From positions 1 to 8,858 of the forward strand of contig JAUUZS010000140.1 of the NCBI GenBank assembly GCA_030589835.1: 8,858 nt of DNA, read 5' to 3'. The notes under the pieces are model-generated. The model did no database searches. It was not told the DNA's origin and saw only the letters and a program-made list of their open reading frames with translations. The DNA comes from Cyclobacteriaceae bacterium (GTDB taxonomy: Bacteria; Bacteroidota; Bacteroidia; Cytophagales; Cyclobacteriaceae). The translations under genes and the position numbers were made by a program. Shown one piece after another: positions 1-7,720 of the stretch. How positions within the stretch are numbered: position 1 is the first letter of the stretch; each line of letters begins with the position of its first letter.

Positions 1-82
1 AATTCTGCATTTGTAGGATCTTTTTAGTCAGGTTTTGGATAACAGAGCTATCTTCTGCGATGAGTACTTTTTTTGTCTCCAT
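1..82 (-). CDS. Response regulator receiver protein, N-terminal fragment (cut by window edge)
   Basis: Reading the minus strand from the ATG at 82-80 gives an open frame of 27 codons that runs off the left edge. It begins METKKVLIAEDSSVIQNLTK, the usual first beta strand and helix of a CheY-like receiver domain: hydrophobic VLIA, then the acidic pair E10-D11 that would help bind Mg2+. The phospho-acceptor Asp, Thr/Ser and Lys lie outside the window, so it is unknown whether an output domain follows. The ATG starts two bases after the TAG stop (87-85) of the large hybrid kinase, so the two are almost surely cotranscribed. This regulator is a likely recipient of phosphate from the kinase's HPt domain. 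No Shine-Dalgarno is visible, only an A/T-rich leader. The receiver call is firm; the partner relation is inferred from position. Confidence 0.85.
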   Translation of the reverse strand, partial: METKKVLIAEDSSVIQNLTKKILQMQN

Positions 83-84
83 GT

Positions 85-3000
85 CTATTTATTTAAAAAC
101 GTTGGATAATAATGTTTAAATTCTTCAAATTTCTTCCTCAATTCGTTCAGTTCATCCCCCAGTCCATCATAATTTTTCTTTTCTACTTTCAATTTTGTTT
201 CTATCTCCCTCGAAAGATTGGCAACTCTCTCCACTCCCAATGTGCCGGCATTCCCTTTGAGTGTGTGCAAATTAATTAAAATATTTTCGTAGTTGCCATC
301 ATTTAAAGAAAGAATGCAACTATCAATTTGCTCTATGGTTTCACTTTCAAAATCATCGATCACACTAAGGACCATTTCCGGTCCACCGTATTTTTTGAGT
401 TGTGCTATTACATCTGGGTTGATGATATGGTCGGTTGGTTTTTCTAAAGTCAGTTTTATCTCTCCTGTTTTTTTCCCAATATGCATCAAGGTTCTGATTT
501 TATTTAAAAGCTCACTGGCTTTTATTGGCTTTGAAATATAATCATCCAATCCGGATTTTATAAACCTTTCTTTATCCTCTCGCATCGAATAAGCAGTCAT
601 CGCAACGATGGGGGCAAGTTTTTTTATTCCCAATGCTTTAATTTTTTTTGTAGCTGTCACCCCATCCATGTCGGGCATTTGGATATCCATGAATATTACA
701 TCATAATCTTTTTTTCTTGCTTTATTTATAGCATGCTGTCCATTCACAGCTACATCGACTTCACATCCGGATTTTTTCATGATTTCTCCTGCTACTTGTC
801 TGTTGACCATGTTGTCGTCGACAAGAAGAATCTTAGGGACATGTTCATCGAAGAAATTGCTGATGATGAAATTACTTTTTAACAGTTCATCTTCATCAAT
901 TACCTCTTCATCAGTCTCTTCTGCTTCAAATGTAAACCAAAAAGAACTTCCTAGACCAATAGCAGAATACACCCCAATATCGCCTTTCATGAGTTTGCAA
1001 AGTTCCTTAGAGATGGAAAGACCCAGTCCGGTTCCTCCAAAAGTTTTGGTAGAAGAATCTTCGATTTGGCTAAAACTTTGAAATAGCTTTTTGACATTTG
1101 CCTGCGAAATTCCAATGCCGCTGTCACTAACTACTACTTTAATTACTGTTTTATCCCCGGCTTTGACAATTGTCTTCAGGCTAATATTGATGGAGCCTTC
1201 ACCATCTGTAAATTTTATGGCATTTGAAGTCAGGTTCGATAGCACTTGCAGCAAGCGGGTTTCATCAATCATCACCTTCTCCGGCAGATTATCATCCAAA
1301 TGGTAGTAAAGATTGATATCTTTTACCTTTGCCTGTTGAGCAAATAAAGCATAAAGCTTTTCCAGAGTGCTTTTTAGCTTTACCGGTTTCTTTTTTAATT
1401 CAAACTTCCCTGCTTCAATCTTGGATAAATCCAGAATATCATTTAGAATATTGAGCAAGGTTTCCGATGATTTCTTTATGGTCTGTACATATCTGAGCTG
1501 CTCAGTGTTCAGAGTGGTATTGCTCATTAAATCAATGGTTCCAATGACGCCATTCATTGGCGTTCGGATTTCGTGGCTCATGTTTGCAAGGAAATTTTCC
1601 TTTACTTTAAGCGAACGTTCAGCAAATTCTTTGGACCGTTGAAGCTCGAGGTTCGCATCTTTTAGTTTGTTAATATCACGGGCAACACCCTCAATGTAGG
1701 CGTATTTATTCTTTTTATAAAGTATTCTTATGTTGCACAAAAATTGAAAATCCTGACCGGATTTTGTCTTTAGTGTTGCCTCAACATTGGTAAGGTTTTT
1801 TTCTTTTATCAGTCTTCTTACCAATTTTTTTACTTCATCGACATGCGGATAGAAATTGATGATATTATTACCAAGTACATATTCCGGCTCATAACCCAGT
1901 AATTCCTTTACAGAAGGGCTTACCACAGTGATCGTGCCTTTATTATCACACCGGAAATAGATGTCCTGAAAGGACTCAAAAATACTTCTGAATTTTTCCT
2001 CACTTTCCTGAAGGGCAATATCAGAATGTTTCTTTTCTGTAATGTCGTGGGCTATGCCTGAAACTTCCTGAATGGTTCCGTCTTCCTGATAAATTGGATT
2101 AAGATAAATCTCTTTCCAGATTTCCTGCCTGCCGATTTTACTTTTTAATAATGTTTCGAAATGCAGGAATTTCCCCCCGAACACTTCCATGTATTTTTCT
2201 TTCCAAAACTGCTTATCATTTGATAATTTAGTTGATTTTCTGCCTTTTTGACTTTTTTCAATTGTATCAAGGTTGTATAACTCTTTATTGGCATTAAAAT
2301 AGTTTTGGTTGAATGAGGTGAAATCATTTTTTTTGTCGACCGACCAAATCAGGTGGCTACTGCTTTCAAAAATGGCTTTTAAACGAGCAGACTGCTCGTA
2401 TATCTTGTGTTCTTTCTGTTTTCGCTCGATCGCTAAAGCAACCTGTCCGGAAATAAAATCCAGTAATTCAAGGTCCTTATAGCTATAGGTCTTCTTCTGG
2501 GCATAACACTGCATGGAGATGATCCCTATCACCCTATTGGCTATTCTCAATGGTACGCCAAGCCATATTTTAGGAATCTCCTCTGTCATAACTATTTTTC
2601 CATGGTATTCAAGATTAATTATATCCTTCTCAAATAAGAACAAAGGTTTGTTCGATCCCATGGCATATTCTGTAATGCCTTTGCTCAATTTACTATTAAA
2701 CTTGCTTGCAACTATAGAGGTTTTCTCGTTGATATAATAAGGGAAATTGAGCTTTTTGCTGTCCTTATCCAGCAGTGCAATATAAAAGTTTTTAACTTCG
2801 ATAATGTGGCCAAGCTCTTGATGTATATTGGCAAACAATGACTCCAAATTGGAGCTATGAATGGCCATATTGGCTATTTTATAATAGAGCGCCTGTGCCT
2901 GTTCCGCCCTGATCCGCTCTGTTATGTCGTGAAAAATCCCTTTAAACTCGATGGGTTTTCCCTCCCTAAATGTGCAGTTCACACCTCCTGTCAGATAGAT

Positions 3001-4854
3001 TTGCTGGCCGTTTTTGGCCATGAAAACGGTATCAAATTTATCTACATTTTTTCCTTCAAGAATCAGCTCCAGAACAATAGATGTTTTGCTGATATAATCC
3101 GGATGAACGATGTCAATAATTTTTAGATTACTGATCTCTTGATCTTCATATCCAAGTTTTTCCTTCCATATTTTATTTACAAATTGTAACTGTCCGTCAA
3201 GACCAAAAATCTGTATCAGGTCATTTGCATTGTCGAACAATTCTTTTAATTGCTCTCCACTGCGTTTCAGCTCTTCAGCAATTTTCCTTTTTTCTGTTAC
3301 ATTTTCTCCGACCAATGTTACCCCTGCGATCTGACCTTTCGCATTATACAACACAACAGAACTGAGCTTAAGAATTACGGATTTCCCTTTTTTATGAACA
3401 ATATGGCCTTCGAAATTATTGACATAACCGCTGTTGTTGATGATGTTGTCTAAGAAGGTTTTTGCCTTTTTCTGCAAATTTTGAGGGAAAAGACATTCGT
3501 AAAAATACTCTCCGACAATTTCCTGATTGGTCCTTCCTGTAACTTTTGACAGAGCTTCATTACAAAAGGTGATTTTGCCATCCTTATCCAATGAAAAAGC
3601 AATGAGGTGCGATTTTTCTAATGAGTTGTGGAGTTTTCTTTCTGATTCTTTAAGCGCTTGTTGAAGATTTCGTTCATCTTCTTCAATCTTTTTATCGGTA
3701 ATATCTATCGTTGCAGAAATATATCCTGAAAACTCACCCTCCGACTCGTAAAGGGGTATTCCTGCTTCATGAACCCACCGAAGTTGACGCTGATAATTGT
3801 AAATCCGATATATAATCCCATATTTCTTACGCTTGCCAAAAGCCGCCTCTATGGATGATTTTACGGTTTTAATATCCTCATTGAAAATACATTCTAACCA
3901 GCCGCCATTTTTTTGAGTCTTCAGTCCTATACCTGTAAAATTGAGCCATTGATTGCTAAAATAGTAAAATTCATTTTTCCTATTTGACATTTTAAATAAC
4001 ACCGGGGCAGACTCTGTCAGCTCATTGAAATCTTCCTTACTTTTTAAAATGGGATGCTCAACTTTAGGATCAATATCATCCAGATCAATGATGGCAGCTG
4101 CTATTCCATTAAATACTCCATTTTGATTGAAAATCGGCATGCCAGATTCATACACCCTGGTATAGCTGTCATCCGCCTTTTCAAGATTATAACTTATATT
4201 GTATTTTTCATGCTTCTCAAGGGCATTTAACAGTGTCTTTTTTACCCTGCTTCTGTCGGCAATATCAATCGACTTGAGCCAACCTGACTTGAGTTGCTGA
4301 TGAAACGAAGTAGCCGTAAACTCCAGGTAGGCAGAATTGAGATAATACACCGAGCAACCAATATCATAACATTTAAACATCAAGGCACCATCAGTAATGA
4401 GGTTATGCAAATGTACCGGCTCAATAATCTCTTTAGGATGATTTAACCCTGGACGTGCAAAAGTATCAGGACTTAAGGTGAGGAAATAGGTATCTTTCTC
4501 GAAGCAATAAACATTCAATTCGGTATAATGCAATTGGCTGGAACTAGTCTTAATCTGTATCTTAGCAAAACCAGGCTCACCAATTTTCAGCTTGTTCAAA
4601 ATGGACTGGAATACATTTTTTGACAGCTCTCCATCGGGTTGAAATTCAGGTAAAATAGCATCAATTGGTTCGCCAATGATTTTTGAATGATCAAAATCAA
4701 ACCATATATTTTCCGATTGTTTCACTTCAACAATTGCATCGCCCACTAACTTTACAATGCATTTTGAGTGCTCACTATCACCTATCGCCTGTTTTTTCAG
4801 AATCGATTGCCCCGGAATATCGAACAACAATCTACTATTTATATCCTTTGACAT
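85..4854 (-). CDS. Multi-PAS/GAF hybrid sensor histidine kinase with receiver and HPt domains
   Basis: This 1589-residue protein has no signal peptide or membrane segment, so it should sense in the cytoplasm. Approximate order: divergent PAS (27-135, with a PEFQPDG motif), PAS (147-262), PAS (275-390), PAS (408-525), PAS (530-650), GAF (660-812), PAS (820-945), PAS (955-1065), short coiled linker, HisKA (1080-1150), HATPase_c (1195-1310), receiver (1340-1455), HPt (1485-1580). Key residues are intact: His1094 in the H-box NMSHEIRTP, Asn1211 in NAIKFT, G1 DSGIGIS from Asp1244, G2 GGTGLGL at 1273-1279, receiver Asp1346/Asp1347, phospho-acceptor Asp1390 in MDIQMP, Thr1420, Lys1442, and HPt His1530 in LHTLKGNAG. 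Phosphate should therefore flow His1094 to Asp1390 to His1530 and on to a separate receiver, probably the one starting two bases downstream. The ligand of each PAS/GAF is unknown; no heme- or flavin-specific signature was recognised. The ATG at 4854 has an A-rich leader and no clear Shine-Dalgarno. Confidence 0.95.
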   Translation of the reverse strand: MSKDINSRLLFDIPGQSILKKQAIGDSEHSKCIVKLVGDAIVEVKQSENIWFDFDHSKIIGEPIDAILPEFQPDGELSKNVFQSILNKLKIGEPGFAKIQIKTSSSQLHYTELNVYCFEKDTYFLTLSPDTFARPGLNHPKEIIEPVHLHNLITDGALMFKCYDIGCSVYYLNSAYLEFTATSFHQQLKSGWLKSIDIADRSRVKKTLLNALEKHEKYNISYNLEKADDSYTRVYESGMPIFNQNGVFNGIAAAIIDLDDIDPKVEHPILKSKEDFNELTESAPVLFKMSNRKNEFYYFSNQWLNFTGIGLKTQKNGGWLECIFNEDIKTVKSSIEAAFGKRKKYGIIYRIYNYQRQLRWVHEAGIPLYESEGEFSGYISATIDITDKKIEEDERNLQQALKESERKLHNSLEKSHLIAFSLDKDGKITFCNEALSKVTGRTNQEIVGEYFYECLFPQNLQKKAKTFLDNIINNSGYVNNFEGHIVHKKGKSVILKLSSVVLYNAKGQIAGVTLVGENVTEKRKIAEELKRSGEQLKELFDNANDLIQIFGLDGQLQFVNKIWKEKLGYEDQEISNLKIIDIVHPDYISKTSIVLELILEGKNVDKFDTVFMAKNGQQIYLTGGVNCTFREGKPIEFKGIFHDITERIRAEQAQALYYKIANMAIHSSNLESLFANIHQELGHIIEVKNFYIALLDKDSKKLNFPYYINEKTSIVASKFNSKLSKGITEYAMGSNKPLFLFEKDIINLEYHGKIVMTEEIPKIWLGVPLRIANRVIGIISMQCYAQKKTYSYKDLELLDFISGQVALAIERKQKEHKIYEQSARLKAIFESSSHLIWSVDKKNDFTSFNQNYFNANKELYNLDTIEKSQKGRKSTKLSNDKQFWKEKYMEVFGGKFLHFETLLKSKIGRQEIWKEIYLNPIYQEDGTIQEVSGIAHDITEKKHSDIALQESEEKFRSIFESFQDIYFRCDNKGTITVVSPSVKELLGYEPEYVLGNNIINFYPHVDEVKKLVRRLIKEKNLTNVEATLKTKSGQDFQFLCNIRILYKKNKYAYIEGVARDINKLKDANLELQRSKEFAERSLKVKENFLANMSHEIRTPMNGVIGTIDLMSNTTLNTEQLRYVQTIKKSSETLLNILNDILDLSKIEAGKFELKKKPVKLKSTLEKLYALFAQQAKVKDINLYYHLDDNLPEKVMIDETRLLQVLSNLTSNAIKFTDGEGSINISLKTIVKAGDKTVIKVVVSDSGIGISQANVKKLFQSFSQIEDSSTKTFGGTGLGLSISKELCKLMKGDIGVYSAIGLGSSFWFTFEAEETDEEVIDEDELLKSNFIISNFFDEHVPKILLVDDNMVNRQVAGEIMKKSGCEVDVAVNGQHAINKARKKDYDVIFMDIQMPDMDGVTATKKIKALGIKKLAPIVAMTAYSMREDKERFIKSGLDDYISKPIKASELLNKIRTLMHIGKKTGEIKLTLEKPTDHIINPDVIAQLKKYGGPEMVLSVIDDFESETIEQIDSCILSLNDGNYENILINLHTLKGNAGTLGVERVANLSREIETKLKVEKKNYDGLGDELNELRKKFEEFKHYYPTFLNK

Positions 4855-4942
4855 TTACTTATTTTCATGAGTTAGCTTCATAAAATTAATCATATTATCA
4901 GATTTATTCTATTTCGAACCCCAATCACCTTACATTGTTGCT

Positions 4943-4950
4943 TATTTTTG
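4943..4950 (+). promoter_or_regulatory. Possible Bacteroidota-type -7 element before miaA
   Basis: TATTTTTG matches the TAnnTTTG consensus of the Bacteroidota primary sigma factor. It would place transcription start near 4957, about 14 nt before the TTG start of miaA, giving a very short leader. No convincing TTG-type -33 element lies at the expected 19-21 nt spacing, so this rests on the -7 match alone in AT-rich DNA. Confidence 0.3.
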
Positions 4951-4970
4951 AAGAATAAAGATTTAATATT

Positions 4971-5885
4971 TTGGGAACCAGAAATTTTCTGCTTGTCATT
5001 GCCGGGCCAACAGCAGTAGGCAAAACATCGCTTTGCGTAAACCTGGCCAATGATTTAGGGGCCGAGATAATTTCTGCTGATTCAAGGCAATTTTTTAAAG
5101 AACTCTCCATAGGCACAGCAAAACCAAGCCGCAGGGAAATGAAAGGCGTTCCCCATCATTTTATTGATTTTATTTCTATAGACCAGGAATTTAGTGCCGG
5201 GAAATTTGAGTCGGCTACCTTGGCACTACTTCAGCAGTTATTCAAAAAAAACAAATTAGTACTTATGACCGGTGGATCTGGCTTGTACATCCAGGCAGTT
5301 TGCCAGGGTATGAACGATGTGCCGGAAGTGGATTTGAGTTTTCGAAAAGCGCTTTATAAAGAGCTTGAAATTCATGGATTAACACTGCTTTTGGAGGAAC
5401 TGAAAATAAAAGACCCGGTATATTACACTGCGGTAGATCACAACAATCCGCAAAGAGTCGTAAGGGCTCTGGAGGTTTGTCGCGCTATCGGAAAGCCTTA
5501 TTCGTCTTTTAGGTCGGATTATAAAACAATGCGGGATTTTGAGCTTATAAAAATCGGATTGATCAGGGATCGTGAGGAATTATTCTCAAGAATTGATCAA
5601 AGAATAGATGAGATGATTAAAGCCGGCCTGTTCGAAGAAGCAACTAAATTTTATGAAAAACGTCATCTTAATGCATTGAAAACTGTGGGGTATAAGGAGG
5701 TTTTTGGTTATCAGGATGGCACATATGACAAAACTGAAGCCATCCGGCTACTTAAAAGAAATACACGAAGATATGCCAAAAGGCAATTGACCTGGTTTAA
5801 AAAAGATTCTGAATTTACCTGGTTTCACCCGGAGGACTATGATGATATAATCACTTTTATCAATAAAAAATTGATAACTAAATAA
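4971..5885 (+). CDS. miaA: tRNA dimethylallyltransferase (tRNA A37 prenyltransferase)
   Basis: MiaA transfers a dimethylallyl group from dimethylallyl diphosphate to N6 of adenosine 37 in tRNAs that read codons starting with U. The 304-residue product has the normal family length. It shows the P-loop GPTAVGKT at 12-19, then DSRQ at 37-40 (Asp37 matches the catalytic base) running into SIGTAKPS, HHFIDF, TGGSGLYIQA, NPQRVVRALEV and, near the C-terminus, RRYAKRQLTWF, all in the canonical order. The start must be TTG at 4971 (or ATT just before it): the in-frame codons upstream are AGA TTT AAT ATT, preceded by a TAA stop at 4956-4958, and no ATG or GTG precedes the P-loop. It is divergent from the hybrid kinase and leads a same-strand block; the next gene begins 64 nt on with no terminator between. 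The family call is very secure; the start codon is slightly less so. Confidence 0.97.
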   Translation: MGTRNFLLVIAGPTAVGKTSLCVNLANDLGAEIISADSRQFFKELSIGTAKPSRREMKGVPHHFIDFISIDQEFSAGKFESATLALLQQLFKKNKLVLMTGGSGLYIQAVCQGMNDVPEVDLSFRKALYKELEIHGLTLLLEELKIKDPVYYTAVDHNNPQRVVRALEVCRAIGKPYSSFRSDYKTMRDFELIKIGLIRDREELFSRIDQRIDEMIKAGLFEEATKFYEKRHLNALKTVGYKEVFGYQDGTYDKTEAIRLLKRNTRRYAKRQLTWFKKDSEFTWFHPEDYDDIITFINKKLITK

Positions 5886-5949
5886 TAACTTTTTCCTGGT
5901 TTTCGTGTTCTTTTAAAATTATCTTCTAAATCATAAATTCAAATTATAC

Positions 5950-6477
5950 ATGGTAATCCTAATTCTTAAAGCACTTCACGTTATTTCAGTAATTATTTGG
6001 ATGGGCGTTTTATTGTACATGCCCAGACTTTTTATTTATCAAACAAACGCAAATTCCAAACCAGAGCCGGATCGAAGCATTTTGATAAATCAATATAAAA
6101 TTATGTCCAAAAAATTATGGATAAAGGTCGGATGGCCAGCCATGATACTGACTGTATTTTTTGGAATTGGAATTATGCATCCGTATTTCTCAAGCATGTT
6201 GTTTTGGGTAAAAATGGGATTGGTGGCTGTGCTTATTGGCTACCATCACATTATTCATTTTACAAATAAAAAACTTCAGCATGATCAATACACAAAATCT
6301 ATTGGCCAATTGGTCACAATGAATCGCAGTGGAGTTGTATTTTTATTGTCACTTGTAATTTTAGCAGTATTAAAGGATACACTAGACTATTTATTTATAA
6401 TCGGCGGAATAGTTGCTATACTAATATTGGTGTTTGTCGCAGGGCGAACAATGATGAAAAGAGCTGCAAAAAAATGA
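5950..6477 (+). CDS. hemJ: HemJ/CopD-like membrane protein, probable protoporphyrinogen IX oxidase
   Basis: This 175-residue integral membrane protein has about five hydrophobic segments (near 3-23, 58-78, 84-102, 128-141 and 147-165) and a basic C-terminus. HemJ oxidises protoporphyrinogen IX to protoporphyrin IX, the penultimate step of protoporphyrin-dependent heme synthesis. The family pattern is visible: LH at 9-10 with His10, YMPRLFIY around Arg26, YKIMSKKLW at 49-57, WVKMGLVAVLIGYHH at 86-100 with Lys88 and His99, and a final VLKDTL. One departure is seen: where most HemJ proteins have an Asn-Glu-x-Pro motif before the fourth helix, this one reads N125-R-S-G. The wider CopD/UPF0093 group is therefore firmer than the exact enzyme. 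The next gene encodes an SCO protein, so a role in heme or respiratory metabolism fits. Start is ATG with no Shine-Dalgarno; no terminator follows. Confidence 0.75.
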   Translation: MVILILKALHVISVIIWMGVLLYMPRLFIYQTNANSKPEPDRSILINQYKIMSKKLWIKVGWPAMILTVFFGIGIMHPYFSSMLFWVKMGLVAVLIGYHHIIHFTNKKLQHDQYTKSIGQLVTMNRSGVVFLLSLVILAVLKDTLDYLFIIGGIVAILILVFVAGRTMMKRAAKK

Positions 6478-6544
6478 TCTTATGAAACAGGCTATGCGTG
6501 AGATAATTATTTACGAATGGCAATGTCTTTGTAAAAATTAAAAG

Positions 6545-7186
6545 ATGAAAAAAAAAATAATCAGCAGTATCGTTGTGATAATGGCATTTTCGTGCGGTTC
6601 TCAAAACGACAAGCTTCCTATCCTGGGAAGAAGCGAAATCAAAAATGTAAGCTTTGACAATGGCATAAAGGCAGATACGATTTATCATACCATCAGGGAT
6701 TTTAGTTTTACGAATCAGGATGGGAAGGAAGTGACACAGGACACATTTAGGGATAAAATTTATATCGCTGACTTTTTCTTTACCACCTGCCCAACGATTT
6801 GCCCAATCATGAAAACTCAAATGCTCAGGGTTTATGAAAAATATAAAGCCAATCCTGATGTATTAATCCTATCACACTCCATAGATACAAAGCACGATTC
6901 GGTGGCTGTACTACATGAGTTTGCCGAAAAGCTTGGTGTGAGCAGTGATACCTGGCATTTTGTGACTGGCGATCAGGAAGAAATTGAAGATATTGGCCAA
7001 AACAGCTACATGGTGACCGTGAGAGAAGATATTGATGAAGTAGGCGGGTATTTGCACTCAGGGGCTTTTCTGCTGATTGATAAAGAGCGGAGAGTGCGTG
7101 GAATTTATGATGGAACACAGAAAGAAAAAGTAGATATTTTGATGAAAGATATCCTTAGGCTGCTCAAAGAATATGAAGTAGAATGA
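6545..7186 (+). CDS. SCO1/SenC-family lipoprotein (copper/thiol factor for oxidase assembly)
   Basis: SCO proteins have a thioredoxin fold and deliver copper to, or reduce the cysteines of, the CuA site in cytochrome c oxidase subunit II. The 213-residue product begins with a lysine-rich, hydrophobic leader ending AFSC, so Cys17 is the probable lipidated residue and the protein is tethered outside the cytoplasmic membrane. The copper ligands are present: CPTIC gives Cys82 and Cys86, and His171 in GGYLHSGAF matches the third ligand. FFFTTCPTICP, SIDTKHDS and the final LLIDKERRVRGIYDG are typical of the family. It lies 67 nt after the HemJ-like gene, and its TGA stop overlaps the ATG of a cytochrome c gene (ATGA), implying translational coupling. 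The family is secure; whether it serves CuA or a more general thiol role cannot be told without oxidase genes in view. Confidence 0.93.
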   Translation: MKKKIISSIVVIMAFSCGSQNDKLPILGRSEIKNVSFDNGIKADTIYHTIRDFSFTNQDGKEVTQDTFRDKIYIADFFFTTCPTICPIMKTQMLRVYEKYKANPDVLILSHSIDTKHDSVAVLHEFAEKLGVSSDTWHFVTGDQEEIEDIGQNSYMVTVREDIDEVGGYLHSGAFLLIDKERRVRGIYDGTQKEKVDILMKDILRLLKEYEVE

Positions 7187-7662
7187 GGAGCACGATTGGA
7201 GGATTCCTATTTCTAATACTTGTATTTTCTCTATCATGTGATCAGATACATAAATCCCCGAAATACAATCATCTCGACCGGAAAACAAAAATCCGATTGA
7301 AACAATACATGGTTGAAGGGAAACGACTGTACCATCAGCATTGTGCCAATTGCCATCAAACTGATGGTGCAGGATTGGCAAGGCTTTATCCGCCGTTAAA
7401 GCACTCAGACTATCTGATTTCGAACAGGCTGGAATCCATCTGCGGAATTCGCAATGGACAAAAAGGAGAAATCATCGTTAATGGCATTTCATTCAACCAG
7501 GAAATGCCTTCAAATTATTCCCTGACCGAATTGGAGATTGCTGAAATCGCCACATACATTTATAATGATTTTGCGGATTCTGTGCAAATCGTAACACCAA
7601 ATGAAGTGCAGGGCATTTTAAAAATTTGCGGAGAAAAGGTTTTAGATACTCAGAAATTATGA
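7183..7662 (+). CDS. Small monoheme cytochrome c lipoprotein
   Basis: The 159-residue product has a hydrophobic leader ending FSLSC, so Cys19 is probably lipidated. A class I cytochrome c domain follows: heme-binding C54-A-N-C57-H58 preceded by EGKRLYHQH, then YPPLKHSDY and the likely axial ligand Met108 in NQEMPS, with a closing helix LTELEIAEIATYIYN. It should carry electrons on the outer face of the cytoplasmic membrane. It shares ATGA with the SCO gene, the tightest coupling in the block, which suggests that the pair acts on one respiratory step. Two cysteines outside the heme motif, Cys87 and Cys149, could form a disulfide bond. I recall similar pairs in Bacteroidota homologues, but this is not checked. 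ATG at 7183 is preceded by a purine-rich stretch inside the SCO gene. A hairpin follows the stop within a few bases. Confidence 0.92.
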   Translation: MRSTIGGFLFLILVFSLSCDQIHKSPKYNHLDRKTKIRLKQYMVEGKRLYHQHCANCHQTDGAGLARLYPPLKHSDYLISNRLESICGIRNGQKGEIIVNGISFNQEMPSNYSLTELEIAEIATYIYNDFADSVQIVTPNEVQGILKICGEKVLDTQKL

Positions 7663-7666
7663 CAAG

Positions 7667-7695
7667 AAAAAAACCCAATTAAGGGGTTTGGGTTT
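7667..7695. terminator. Probable shared terminator between convergent genes
   Basis: AAACCC at 7671-7676 pairs with GGGTTT at 7684-7689 around a 7-nt AATTAAG loop; a second GGGTTT at 7690-7695 offers an alternative pairing. Read on the minus strand, the stem is followed by four more T residues, giving the better intrinsic terminator, for the acidic-protein gene. On the plus strand the hairpin begins a few bases after the cytochrome c stop but has only a short, interrupted T run. Its position between two convergent stops supports use in both directions. Confidence 0.65.
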
Positions 7696-7720
7696 GATGC
7701 GATTAATTTACATTACCCAT

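Noticed and set aside
293..3453. Open frames of 60-100 codons on the plus strand across the kinase gene (e.g. 293-541, 779-1081, 2857-3126)
   Set aside because: All are antisense to well-conserved kinase domains, lack recognisable domains, and read as low-complexity shadows of the real frame.
4855..4910. Possible -7 element TAATTTTA for the kinase operon on the minus strand
   Set aside because: It misses the final G, and the nearest -33-like TTCG is about 26 nt away, too far for the consensus.
6524..6531. TGTCTTTG before the SCO gene as a -7 element
   Set aside because: The second position is G rather than A, no -33 partner is present, and the leader would be only about 7 nt; an operon from upstream explains expression as well.
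6416..7381. Minus-strand frames of 97-134 codons opposite the SCO and cytochrome c genes
   Set aside because: They lie antisense to genes with intact catalytic motifs and show no family pattern, so they are shadows.
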